Origin: JARFPW01 sp035464655
GTDB lineage: Bacteria; Gemmatimonadota; Gemmatimonadetes; Palauibacterales; Palauibacteraceae
DNA length: 19,773 nt
Assembly: GCA_035464655.1 (NCBI GenBank)
Contig: DATHRZ010000092.1
Coordinates: 1 to 19,773 of the forward strand
Direction: 5' to 3'
Of the stretch, positions 9,201 to 14,702 are shown one piece after another; position 1 is the first letter of the stretch, and each line of letters opens with the position of its first letter. The position numbers were made by a program, and so were the translations under genes. The notes under the pieces were generated by a model. It saw only the letters and a program-made list of their open reading frames with translations. It was not told the origin of the DNA and searched no databases.

Positions 9201-10286
9201 GCGCAGGGCTTCGGCCGCCTCGCGGGCCAGGGCATTGGCCCTTTCCTGGGCTTCGCGCGCCTGGTGCTCGGCCTCCTCGCGGTCGTCCTGCTCGGCCTCG
9301 GCTTCGGCCTCTTCCTGGGCTCGTCGGGCCGCCTCTTCGGCGGCCTTCTGTGCGGCCTGCAGCTCCTCGGCCTTGCGCGCGGCAGCCTCGTCGGCCTTGC
9401 GCGCCAGCTCTTCGGCCTCGCGACGTCGTACGTCGAGATCGGCGGCGGTGCGGGAGGCCGCTGCGGCGATGGCGCGGCGCGCGGCTTCCTGGACGATCGG
9501 GCCGGCGGGTCCCGAGGCATCGGCCTCCTTGCCCCTTCCGGGTTTGCCGGAGGACCGGCGCCCGGAGCGGCCCGCCGCGGGCGCGCCGGCTTCACGCCAG
9601 CTCGGATCGCGGTTGACCTCGACCTCGGCGTCGATATTCGCCCAGTCGAGCACGGAGCGCCGATTGCCGCCCGTGAGGGACTCGGTAGTGACTACCTCGT
9701 GAAACGGCAGCGGCACCGCGGAGAATCCGCGGGCGGTGCGACGAAAGAAGCCGCCCGCCGGGTTGTCCGGCTCCGTACCGACGACGAGTACGCTGTGCCA
9801 CGGCTCGTTGAAGTATCGGGCATGCGTCTCGCGTTCGGTCTCGGAGAGCTTCAGGCCGCCCTCGGGATGCCGCAGGTACCAGCCGACCAGACTGCCCTGG
9901 ATGCGCTGTTCCTCGAGATCCTTGTTGAGCGTCTCCCAGGCTTCGGGCAGGATGATCGCGTTTTCGGCCAGGGACACCCGGCTCCGGCAGGCGGCGCTGA
10001 TCAGCACGTAACGCGTGCCGTCGTCGGGGTCCTCGCAGATGTCCCCGGCCAGCAGTCCGAACGGAGTGTCTCCCTCCGCGGCGCTCCAGACGTGATCGAG
10101 CAGGTTTTCGAGGGCACCCTGCATGATGAACACGTCATACGCGCCCTCCAGCTCCGGCGGTGACACGGAAGGAACCGGGTCCCACCTGATGCTGCGAAGA
10201 AGGGGCCGAGCGGACCACATGTGGAAGCGCTCGGCGCCCTTGTCGCTGTCCGGACTGTGTTGCTCTTGTCTGGTCTGTTCAGACAT
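6210..10286 (-). CDS. giant coiled-coil membrane protein with N-terminal degenerate MPN/JAB-like domain, 1358 aa
   Basis: Residues about 48-200 look like an MPN (Mov34/JAB) fold: PFGLLAGDICED, then SLVGWYLRHPEGGLKLSETE (132-151), then HSVLVVGTEPDNPAGGFF. Compared with the active JAMM pattern GWYHTHP...SxxD, the first His is Leu138, the second His is kept (His140), Ser148 is kept and the Asp is Glu151. It is therefore probably a binding rather than a protease module. A basic, low-complexity linker (about 230-262) leads into roughly 900 residues of Ala/Glu/Arg-rich heptads (about 265-1190). A positively charged segment (EERKERLRQGGR), one membrane helix (about 1192-1215), a Pro/Ala linker and a C-terminal domain of about 95 residues with Cys1299 and Cys1355 follow. 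The topology is probably N-inside, with the coil in the cytoplasm and the tail outside. The start ATG at 10286 has only a weak ribosome binding site. I do not recognise a characterised homologue; scaffold, spacer or stalk roles are guesses. Confidence 0.8.
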   Translation of the reverse strand: MSEQTRQEQHSPDSDKGAERFHMWSARPLLRSIRWDPVPSVSPPELEGAYDVFIMQGALENLLDHVWSAAEGDTPFGLLAGDICEDPDDGTRYVLISAACRSRVSLAENAIILPEAWETLNKDLEEQRIQGSLVGWYLRHPEGGLKLSETERETHARYFNEPWHSVLVVGTEPDNPAGGFFRRTARGFSAVPLPFHEVVTTESLTGGNRRSVLDWANIDAEVEVNRDPSWREAGAPAAGRSGRRSSGKPGRGKEADASGPAGPIVQEAARRAIAAAASRTAADLDVRRREAEELARKADEAAARKAEELQAAQKAAEEAARRAQEEAEAEAEQDDREEAEHQAREAQERANALAREAAEALRQADEEAAERAAELAALQDAARTAEQRAAELEAALKANEAEMAERMAEQEAARKAAEEEVQRSKAEVEEARQAARAETQRRLAEEEARLAAEEEALRKASELEATQQEAEVARQEAEERVRRSIAELEAARRAAEESERRAEEAEAARLAAEEEAALRKQEEAERISAETRAAQRAEELEAARKIAEEEAAKRAEELEAARLAATEEARRRTAELEEVRKAATEEAKRRKAEEEARRKAEEEAKRRTEELEAARRQAEEEAERLTAEVEAARKAALEEATRRSAEAEEARKAAETEAERRKAEEAARIKAEEEAARRNAELEAARKAAEEEAARWAAEAESARKAAEQEATERARELEETRAALDAARRNAEAEAARRNAELETARKAAEQWEQRAAEAEEARQAAEAEASARQEIEARHRMAEQDASRKAEELEAARKAALEEAEQHAQEAELARKAAQLEAERRAVEEKARARAEAAAARAAEELAKAKESTEEEASKRSEKALHAAEAEAQRRREAEDARRRAEEEAARSAEQLEAARKEAEALAAKAAEEAEEARKAAAEEAERRAAAEQEAERRAEELQGARKAAEEALAKASEKRAAQEAIEQEAAQQSADDERALQVVEREVSRRVAELEEARTAAEEKASQMAAEAKAAREAARLETRRREQSEAAAATRMAELEAARKAAEEEAARMETKARNAAEVARMEAERLRNERVERKAVEEGAAKKLVELERAKAAAEREAARAAEKQAVAVQQAEEQARRNASEAARQAALEVARKEAEEAAARRKAEADAKKAAAEKERREAENAAAKARKMEERKERLRQGGRVAINIGMFVIVLAGIGFGARFAGPAFDGALDSLRGLRTDAPTEESALGTSASAAQATETAPAPARPVAPGPDPEALENLDRLASETASAIRDYEVVAEVFDPATGVCVDIQAVFVGVQDAWFDYSTSGTAQLTAPLDPDRASRDQALYSQVQEIERSYSETGCPRP
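6717..9491 (-). repeat. internally repetitive coiled-coil coding region
   Basis: This is the DNA encoding about 925 residues of near-continuous heptad repeat. Units such as AARKAAEEEA and RRAEELEAAR recur dozens of times in degenerate copies with high Ala, Glu and Arg content. At DNA level the recurring piece on the plus strand resembles GCGGCCTTGCGxGCxTCCTCG. The copies differ in spacing and third codon positions, so this is an old, diverged repeat and not a perfect tandem array. Assembly collapse or strain-to-strain length variation is possible here. Confidence 0.8.
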
Positions 10287-10326
10287 TGCACGCCACTGTT
10301 TGAATCGTGAGTCGGAACCTGTCCGA

Positions 10327-10338
10327 CTGTCGCGACAG
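10327..10338. promoter_or_regulatory. 12-bp perfect palindrome, possible operator
   Basis: CTGTCGCGACAG is its own reverse complement. It lies 41 bases upstream of the coiled-coil start codon, where a dimeric repressor could act. No function is proven; a 12-bp palindrome can occur by chance in DNA this GC-rich. Confidence 0.25.
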
Positions 10339-10556
10339 CCGGCCGAACCCCGGCTTCGATCGGCGACGCGAGGCGGGGCGATGCTGAATGAGAGCAAGGG
10401 ACGTTCCACTCCGGGGGAGGGAGCTATCCAGCGGGTTGGCAAGCGATCGAAGGGCTTAGTTCCGCGACGTTTCCCGCCGGGTCGGCGTCAGGTCGGCCAA
10501 CAGTTCGCGGCAGATCGCCGGAAGCCGCCGAATAATGCGAAGCCGCCGGCCGTCGG

Positions 10557-10577
10557 TAAATGCCCGTCCTTCGGGCA
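10557..10577 (-). terminator. weak candidate terminator of the acyl-chain operon
   Basis: Read on the minus strand, TGCCCG-AAGGA-CGGGCA forms a 6-bp stem with a 5-base loop, followed by TTTACC. It lies about 50 bases beyond the last operon stop codon. The stem is short and the T run brief, so termination here would be inefficient unless helped by the larger inverted repeat at 10622-10698. Confidence 0.35.
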
Positions 10578-10621
10578 GCACTCGGCGTCCCGGAATCCAG
10601 CGCTGGAGGCGTGTGAGTGGG

Positions 10622-10698
10622 GCGGAGGTCAGGCCCCGGAGCGCGCATCAGCGGCGCCGTCCAGCCGGTGCCAGCGCGCGGAGGGGCCTGACCTCCGC
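10622..10698. repeat. long inverted repeat over the 3' end of the PPTase gene
   Basis: GCGGAGGTCAGGCCCC (10622-10637) and GGGGCCTGACCTCCGC (10683-10698) are exact reverse complements, 16 of 16. After a 3-by-3 mismatch, GCGCGC (10641-10646) pairs with GCGCGC (10675-10680 region), leaving a loop of under 30 bases. The left arm contains the PPTase stop codon (10629-10631) and the right arm lies within its last codons. In RNA this would be a very stable hairpin at the operon's end. No T run follows, so it may protect the mRNA 3' end or act as a partial terminator. Confidence 0.7.
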
Positions 10699-11294
10699 AC
10701 GGCCCAGGCGAGCCAGGCTTCGTCATGTGACAGGGACAACTCTACCGGGAGCAGTTCGCCGTCGCGGTGGGCGCGCGGCGCCGAGCGGGCGGACCCGTCG
10801 ATCTCGATCAGCCCGGGCCGCACGTCCAGCAGCCGGCCGACCTCGCGCGCCGCCAGGCGGCGTACTTCGGCGGAGGCGTCGGCGGGGGACTGCGCTCGCG
10901 CGGTTCCGGTATGGGCGACCGCTTTCGAGCCGTCGGTGCCGCTACCCGGCGCGCCGATTGTTACGGCGTGCGCGCGCGCCGGCGTCACGTCGAGCGCCAC
11001 GCCGAGCTCGGTGCCGTGATGGGTGACGCGGCCAAGCGTCGACGAGTCGAGGTGGACGGCGAATTCGCGCGGGTGAAAGGGCAATCCGGGCTCGGTCTGC
11101 CGCAAGTACTTGAAGGCCGACTCCTTGGCGGCCCACATCGTCCAGCGGAGCCGGTGGCGGGTTTCGGTGTCGGATGCGGCCGCCAGCAGGGCACGTTCCT
11201 CATCGGCCAATACACGCCGATCGAAGCGCGGGTGGAGCGCGGCGGGCTGATTGTGGGGAACCCGCAAGTCGACTACGTCATTTCCTACGGGCAA
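10629..11294 (-). CDS. 4'-phosphopantetheinyl transferase, AcpS-type motif order, 221 aa
   Basis: The enzyme transfers the 4'-phosphopantetheine arm of CoA to a serine of a carrier protein, here most likely the ACP encoded two genes upstream. The N-terminus VGNDVVDL (Asp6) is the first metal-binding motif, WAAKESAFKYL (Lys57, Glu58) is the hallmark WxxKEaxxK motif, and ELSLSHDEAWLAWAV (185-199) is the SLSH motif. This order (GxD, then KEA, then SLSH) is that of AcpS, not of Sfp. The length of 221 residues is nearly twice a normal AcpS because of a long segment between KEA and SLSH. I chose the TTG at 11294 because it puts the motif three residues from the N-terminus; it overlaps the acyltransferase end by 17 bases. 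The last ~20 residues are encoded inside an inverted repeat and look like low-information sequence. Confidence 0.82.
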   Translation of the reverse strand: MPVGNDVVDLRVPHNQPAALHPRFDRRVLADEERALLAAASDTETRHRLRWTMWAAKESAFKYLRQTEPGLPFHPREFAVHLDSSTLGRVTHHGTELGVALDVTPARAHAVTIGAPGSGTDGSKAVAHTGTARAQSPADASAEVRRLAAREVGRLLDVRPGLIEIDGSARSAPRAHRDGELLPVELSLSHDEAWLAWAVRRSGPSARWHRLDGAADARSGA

Positions 11295-12036
11295 AGTACT
11301 TTTCTTCCATCCCCGCCAGGCGCTCGCCGATCTGGCGGGCGAAGTCACGCGACCTGCGGATGCCCGAGCTGTCGGAGGTCGGCTCGAACATGTCGATGTC
11401 GACGTAGAACGAATCCCCCACCACCGGAAGCATCGACCACGACTGCTGCCTGTCGCCGCGCAGGTAGACACACAGGGCCTTGCAGCCAGCCACCGACGCC
11501 GCGATTCGGCCCATTCCGTGTGCCACGCTGTCGGGTTCGACCCGGCCGGTACGGCTGCGCCCACCCTCCGCGAAGATCAACGCGGTCTCGCCCCGCGACA
11601 GCAAATGCTCCACGCGGCGCAGGGCGCTCGAGACCTCTTCGCGCCGACCGCCCCGGCGGATAGGAATGCACTTGGTGAGCCACGTGGCGAGCTGCGCGAG
11701 GCCACCCGACGCGAAGTTCGTGACTTCGGGCAGGTTCCACGGCACCCAGCGAAAGTTGAACACCGACCACCAGGTGCCGCCGAGGGCCCACGCGACCAGG
11801 GCCGAATCGACCATCGTGAGATGATTCGCGCAGATCAGCACGGGGCCGTCGGATTCGCGGATCAGGGAACGGAACCGTTTGCGCAGGCGGGAGGCGTTTC
11901 GAATGCGATATCCGAGCAGGAACCGCATCGTGAAGGCGGAAGCGGGGATCCAGAAGAATGACGTAACCCGGCTCACCGCGCGCTGCATAGACAGCGCGAA
12001 GCGTTCCCGCCGGCTCAGGTCATGCGCGTCCGTCAC
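11278..12036 (-). CDS. PlsC-like lysophospholipid acyltransferase (LPLAT family), 252 aa
   Basis: The protein has the glycerolipid acyltransferase signatures in order: NHLTMVDS (HX4D, His72/Asp77, the catalytic pair), a KCIPIRRGGRRE segment (block II-like, about 122-133), and FAEGGRSRTGR (155-165, block III, phosphate binding). A hydrophobic stretch near residues 26-42 could anchor it to the inner face of the membrane. The reaction expected is transfer of an acyl group from acyl-ACP or acyl-CoA to a lysolipid or other hydroxyl acceptor. In this operon it is the natural step for moving the finished chain off the dedicated ACP onto a lipid. The GTG at 12036 begins 7 bases after the ACP stop and overlaps its own GAGGGCGAG purine run. 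An ATG further upstream would lie inside the ACP gene. The acceptor is not readable from the sequence. Confidence 0.85.
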   Translation of the reverse strand: MTDAHDLSRRERFALSMQRAVSRVTSFFWIPASAFTMRFLLGYRIRNASRLRKRFRSLIRESDGPVLICANHLTMVDSALVAWALGGTWWSVFNFRWVPWNLPEVTNFASGGLAQLATWLTKCIPIRRGGRREEVSSALRRVEHLLSRGETALIFAEGGRSRTGRVEPDSVAHGMGRIAASVAGCKALCVYLRGDRQQSWSMLPVVGDSFYVDIDMFEPTSDSSGIRRSRDFARQIGERLAGMEEKYFARRK

Positions 12037-12043
12037 CTCGCCC

Positions 12044-12292
12044 TCAGGAGACCTTCGCCTCGATGAGCTCGACGGCGTCGCCGATCGTGTTGACCGCATC
12101 GGCGTCCTCGTCCTCCACCTCGATGTCGAACTCGTCCTCGAACTCGAGGATCACGTCGACGAGGCGAGCGGAATTCACCTTGAGGTCTTCGAGGATATTG
12201 GTTTCCATGGTCGCCTGATCGAGGGCTTCCTTGTCCTTGGCGAACGGACGCACGATGTCGACTACCTTCGCAAATATTTCCTCTCGGGACAC
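12044..12292 (-). CDS. acyl carrier protein, 82 aa
   Basis: This is a small acidic four-helix carrier protein of typical ACP length. The attachment site is DLKVNSARLVDVI with Ser41. Ordinary AcpP has DSL at this place; here it reads NSA, so Asp and Leu around the serine are both replaced. The second helix (LVDVILEFEDEFDIEVEDED) keeps the strongly acidic recognition face. The GTG start at 12292 is preceded by AGGAGA at good spacing. It lies 57 bases after the KAS II stop and 7 bases before the acyltransferase start, with a phosphopantetheinyl transferase at the end of the same operon. It is most likely the carrier used only by this pathway, separate from housekeeping AcpP, which is not in this window. 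Confidence 0.92.
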   Translation of the reverse strand: MSREEIFAKVVDIVRPFAKDKEALDQATMETNILEDLKVNSARLVDVILEFEDEFDIEVEDEDADAVNTIGDAVELIEAKVS

Positions 12293-12349
12293 CCGATCTT
12301 CTCCTGGTTGGTCGTTCGGTGGTGTGCTTCGACTCGAATGCGTCTCAAT

Positions 12350-13642
12350 CTACACGTTACTAACCGCATCGGCCCATTTCCGAAAGACGAGGCAGGCGTT
12401 CACGTCGCCGAAACCGAAGCCCGATTTGATGATCGTCGAAAGCTCGGGCATATCTCGTGCCTCGTGCGGAATCGAACCGGCGAACGGCTCGATCTCGGGG
12501 TGGACGTCTTCGCAGTTGATGCTCGGATGCACGTACCCGCCCCGCAGCATCAGCAGGCAGGCGACGGATTCGAGCGCTCCTGCCGCCCCGAGGCCGTGAC
12601 CGATCATCGACTTCGTCGAGTTGATCAGCGGGAACTCGTCCGGGTCGCGTTCGAGCGCGACCGACCAGTTCTCGACCTCGCGCGGGTCGGCGCCGGTGGC
12701 CGTGAGGTGCCCGTTCACGAGGTCGATCTCTGCCGCAGCGACGCCGGCGTCGCCGATCGCTTCGCGGATACAGCGCCGCACGCCGGCCGGATTCGGCGCC
12801 GTCATGCTGCCTCCGCTCCGGTGACCGCCGCAGTTGACGGCCCCGCCGAGCACCTCGGCGTAGATCCGGGCCCCGCGTCCGACGGCGCTCTCGAGGCTCT
12901 CGAGCAACAGGAGGGCCGCACCGGCCCCCGGGATGAAGCCACCCGCCGTGGCGCTCATCGGGCGCGACGCCTCGGCCGGACGGTCGTTATGTGTTCGGCA
13001 GAGGACCCGCATCGAGTCGAAGCCCGACCAGATGTAGTGGCTGGCGCCTTCGGTGCCGCCGCACAACATGCGCTCGGCCAGGCCGGAGCGGATGCGGTGC
13101 ATGCCCTCGAAGATCGCTTCGCTGCCCGTGCTGCAGGCGCTCGAATTCGCCGTGACCTGGTTGCCGAGCGCGAGCAGCCCCGACACGCGGGCCGACACGC
13201 CGCTCGCCATCACCTGTTCGACCAGGGTGCTGCCGAGGCGCCGCACGCGGCCCGCGTCGACCAGCGGCACGAGCCTGTCGCCCACCGTGTCGAGACCGCC
13301 GATGCCGGTGCCGATGACAGCGCCGGCGTCCCAGTTCACGTGGTCGTCGTCCTGCGGCGGCACCTCGAATCCCGCGTCTGTCCAGGCGTCGACGGCGGCG
13401 ATGCAGCCGAACCGGTGGCTCGAGTTCATCGCCATGAGCTGTTCTTCGTCGAAGTAGCGCTCGGCCACTTCGTCGGCGCCCTGGGGCACGCCCGCGACCG
13501 TGCAGGCGAACTTGCTCTTCTCCATCGCCTCGTTGTGGCGCAGCCCCGACTCGCCGGCCCGAAGCGCGCGGTCGTAGGCGTCGAGGCCGATGCCGTTCGG
13601 CGCGACGACCCCCATTCCCGTGATCACCACCCGCCGATTCAC
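12350..13642 (-). CDS. fabF: beta-ketoacyl-ACP synthase II-like (FabF family), 430 aa
   Basis: This is a thiolase-fold elongating condensing enzyme of normal FabF length. The catalytic triad is intact: Cys170 in NSSACSTGSEA, His312 in NGHLTATGADP and His349 in KSMIGHGLGAAGALES. The first His motif differs from the usual NAHGTST, reading NGHLTAT, which marks a diverged subgroup. It would elongate acyl-ACP with malonyl-ACP by two carbons per cycle on the cytosolic ACP. The GTG at 13642 overlaps the FabZ stop by four bases (GTGA), and MNRRVVITGMGVVAPNG is the standard FabF N-terminus. The KS retains the active-site cysteine, so it is a real synthase and not a chain-length factor; no second KS II of the CLF type is beside it. 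The symbol is given for family membership, not as a claim that it is the housekeeping gene. Confidence 0.9.
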   Translation of the reverse strand: MNRRVVITGMGVVAPNGIGLDAYDRALRAGESGLRHNEAMEKSKFACTVAGVPQGADEVAERYFDEEQLMAMNSSHRFGCIAAVDAWTDAGFEVPPQDDDHVNWDAGAVIGTGIGGLDTVGDRLVPLVDAGRVRRLGSTLVEQVMASGVSARVSGLLALGNQVTANSSACSTGSEAIFEGMHRIRSGLAERMLCGGTEGASHYIWSGFDSMRVLCRTHNDRPAEASRPMSATAGGFIPGAGAALLLLESLESAVGRGARIYAEVLGGAVNCGGHRSGGSMTAPNPAGVRRCIREAIGDAGVAAAEIDLVNGHLTATGADPREVENWSVALERDPDEFPLINSTKSMIGHGLGAAGALESVACLLMLRGGYVHPSINCEDVHPEIEPFAGSIPHEARDMPELSTIIKSGFGFGDVNACLVFRKWADAVSNV

Positions 13643-14109
13643 AGCGTCACCCCCATTCCCGAGATCGTGGCGGAGCAGACCACCGTGCCGTCGTCGAGGC
13701 GCATCTCGGCCTCGGAGCGCAGCTTGCCCCGCCGGTAGAATACCTTCTTCGCGTCGATGTTGACCTGTTCGCCCGGCCGGACCAGGCCTGTGAAGTCGAC
13801 CTGGGCGTCGGAGAACAGGGCGATGCGCTTGCGCACCTCGTCTTCTCCTCCCTCGAGCGCCAGCAGGTAGATGCCGAGCGCCACGACCCCGACCTGTGCG
13901 ACCGACTCGAGCAGGATGACGCCGGGCGTCACCGGATTGCCGGGAAAATGGCCCCGGTAGAAGTCGGCGTCGGGCCGAAAGCGGTAGCGGGCGCTGATCG
14001 AATCCTCGTCGACCGACACGATCTCGTCCACGAAACGGAACGGCTCCTGCTGCGGAAGCAGCTCGAGCACGCGCTCCGGCGACAGCCGGACCCCGGTCGT
14101 CCCGCTCAC
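13639..14109 (-). CDS. fabZ: FabZ-like 3-hydroxyacyl-ACP dehydratase, 156 aa
   Basis: This is a single hotdog-fold dehydratase of typical FabZ length. The signature YRGHFPGNPVTPGVILLESV holds the catalytic pair His54 and Glu68, and the N-terminal LLPQQEPFRFVDEIVSVDE corresponds to FabZ LLPHRYPFLLVDRV. It removes water from 3-hydroxyacyl-ACP to give trans-2-enoyl-ACP. The GTG start at 14109 overlaps the FabA stop by four bases (GTGA), and its stop overlaps the KAS II start in the same way. Having both this Glu-type dehydratase and a separate Asp-type FabA in one operon is the same division of labour seen in E. coli, where FabZ handles general chains and FabA makes the double bond. Confidence 0.9.
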   Translation of the reverse strand: MSGTTGVRLSPERVLELLPQQEPFRFVDEIVSVDEDSISARYRFRPDADFYRGHFPGNPVTPGVILLESVAQVGVVALGIYLLALEGGEDEVRKRIALFSDAQVDFTGLVRPGEQVNIDAKKVFYRRGKLRSEAEMRLDDGTVVCSATISGMGVTL

Positions 14110-14702
14110 TCGGCCAATCTCCCGCCGCGGCTGTTTTCAGACGGCCACGGATAGTCGGGATAGTCGATATCCCGAAACACGCCGACTTTTGCCCGTCGGA
14201 TCGTATAGATTTCCGAGCCGTCGACCAGCACGCGGCCGTCGCCGATCGCCACGGCTGAGGTGGCGAGTTCCTGGTAGCGCGCGATGTCGATTTCGTAACG
14301 CACCACGGCGTCGTGCGGCCGGATCTGGCCGGCGAACTCGACTTCCTGGCAACCGAGAGCGCGACCCGTGCCGAGGGCGCCGCGCCAGGCACAGTAGAAG
14401 CCGACGAGCTGCCAGACGGCGTCGACCCCGAGACAGCCGGGCTGCACCGGGTCGCCGAGAAAGTGGCAGTGGAAGAACCATGCGTCGAGCTCGACGTCCT
14501 GCTCGGCGACGATGCGCCCCCGCCGTCCGTCGGCGGAGATCTCTTCGATCCGGTCGACCATCATCATCGGCGGAGTCGGCAGGCGCGCGCTGAATTCGGG
14601 TGGCGCGTCGCTGACGAGCCGGCCATAAGCCATCGCGAGGAGCTCTTCCTTGCTGAACCGGGCGCGCGCCTGGAACTCCTCGTAGGTGAGCAGGCCGCTC
14701 AA
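14106..14702 (-). CDS. fabA: FabA, 3-hydroxydecanoyl-ACP dehydratase/isomerase-like, 198 aa
   Basis: The match to E. coli FabA is strong by eye. WFFHCHFLGDPVQPGCLG (75-92) followed by VDAVWQLVGFY carries catalytic His80 and Asp94, 14 residues apart as in FabA (His70/Asp84). LPTPPMMMVDRI corresponds to LPAPNMLMMDRV, and GRALGCQEVEFAGQI and the C-terminal KVGVFRD also agree. FabA dehydrates 3-hydroxydecanoyl-ACP and isomerises trans-2 to cis-3 decenoyl-ACP, the branch point for unsaturated fatty acids. The protein is about 25 residues longer than E. coli FabA, shared between both ends. The TTG start at 14702 has an excellent GGGGAGG just upstream and overlaps the KAS III stop by four bases (TTGA), which decides the start despite the rare codon. 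Confidence 0.9.
   Translation of the reverse strand: MSGLLTYEEFQARARFSKEELLAMAYGRLVSDAPPEFSARLPTPPMMMVDRIEEISADGRRGRIVAEQDVELDAWFFHCHFLGDPVQPGCLGVDAVWQLVGFYCAWRGALGTGRALGCQEVEFAGQIRPHDAVVRYEIDIARYQELATSAVAIGDGRVLVDGSEIYTIRRAKVGVFRDIDYPDYPWPSENSRGGRLAE

Larger units (their letters stand above)
10287..10628 (-). other. 342-base gap between operon end and coiled-coil gene
   Basis: No gene is supported here. The gap holds a 12-bp perfect palindrome (10327-10338), a small hairpin with a short T run on the minus strand (10557-10577), and one arm of a long inverted repeat at its right edge. On the minus strand a 63-codon frame is open from 10647 to the TAA at 10456, with a possible GTG start at 10581. 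It is arginine-rich, with third-position GC clearly lower than the neighbouring genes, and I recognise no family. I see no convincing promoter for the coiled-coil gene. Confidence 0.5.

Noticed and set aside
6988..9702. Long Ser/Ala-rich and Arg-rich open frames on the plus strand
   Set aside because: They are the antisense and shifted readings of the Ala/Glu/Arg-rich coiled-coil gene, and their low-complexity composition follows from its codon pattern.
6210..10286. Calling the N-terminal domain an active JAMM deubiquitinase-like protease
   Set aside because: The first metal His and the Asp of the JAMM motif are replaced (Leu138, Glu151), and no clear upstream Glu was found at the expected position.
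10287..10442. 52-residue N-terminal extension of the coiled-coil protein
   Set aside because: No ribosome binding site or homology was seen; the sequence is compositionally unlike the MPN-like domain, and MSEQTRQEQ gives a natural start.
10123..11019. 298-codon plus-strand frame across the gap and the PPTase gene
   Set aside because: It is antisense to parts of two supported genes and has no domain or ribosome binding site that I can recognise.
11879..13738. 619-codon open frame on the plus strand opposite the acyl-chain operon
   Set aside because: It is a shadow: the minus strand encodes ACP and KAS II with intact catalytic motifs, while this frame is rich in His, Arg and Asp without any recognisable domain.
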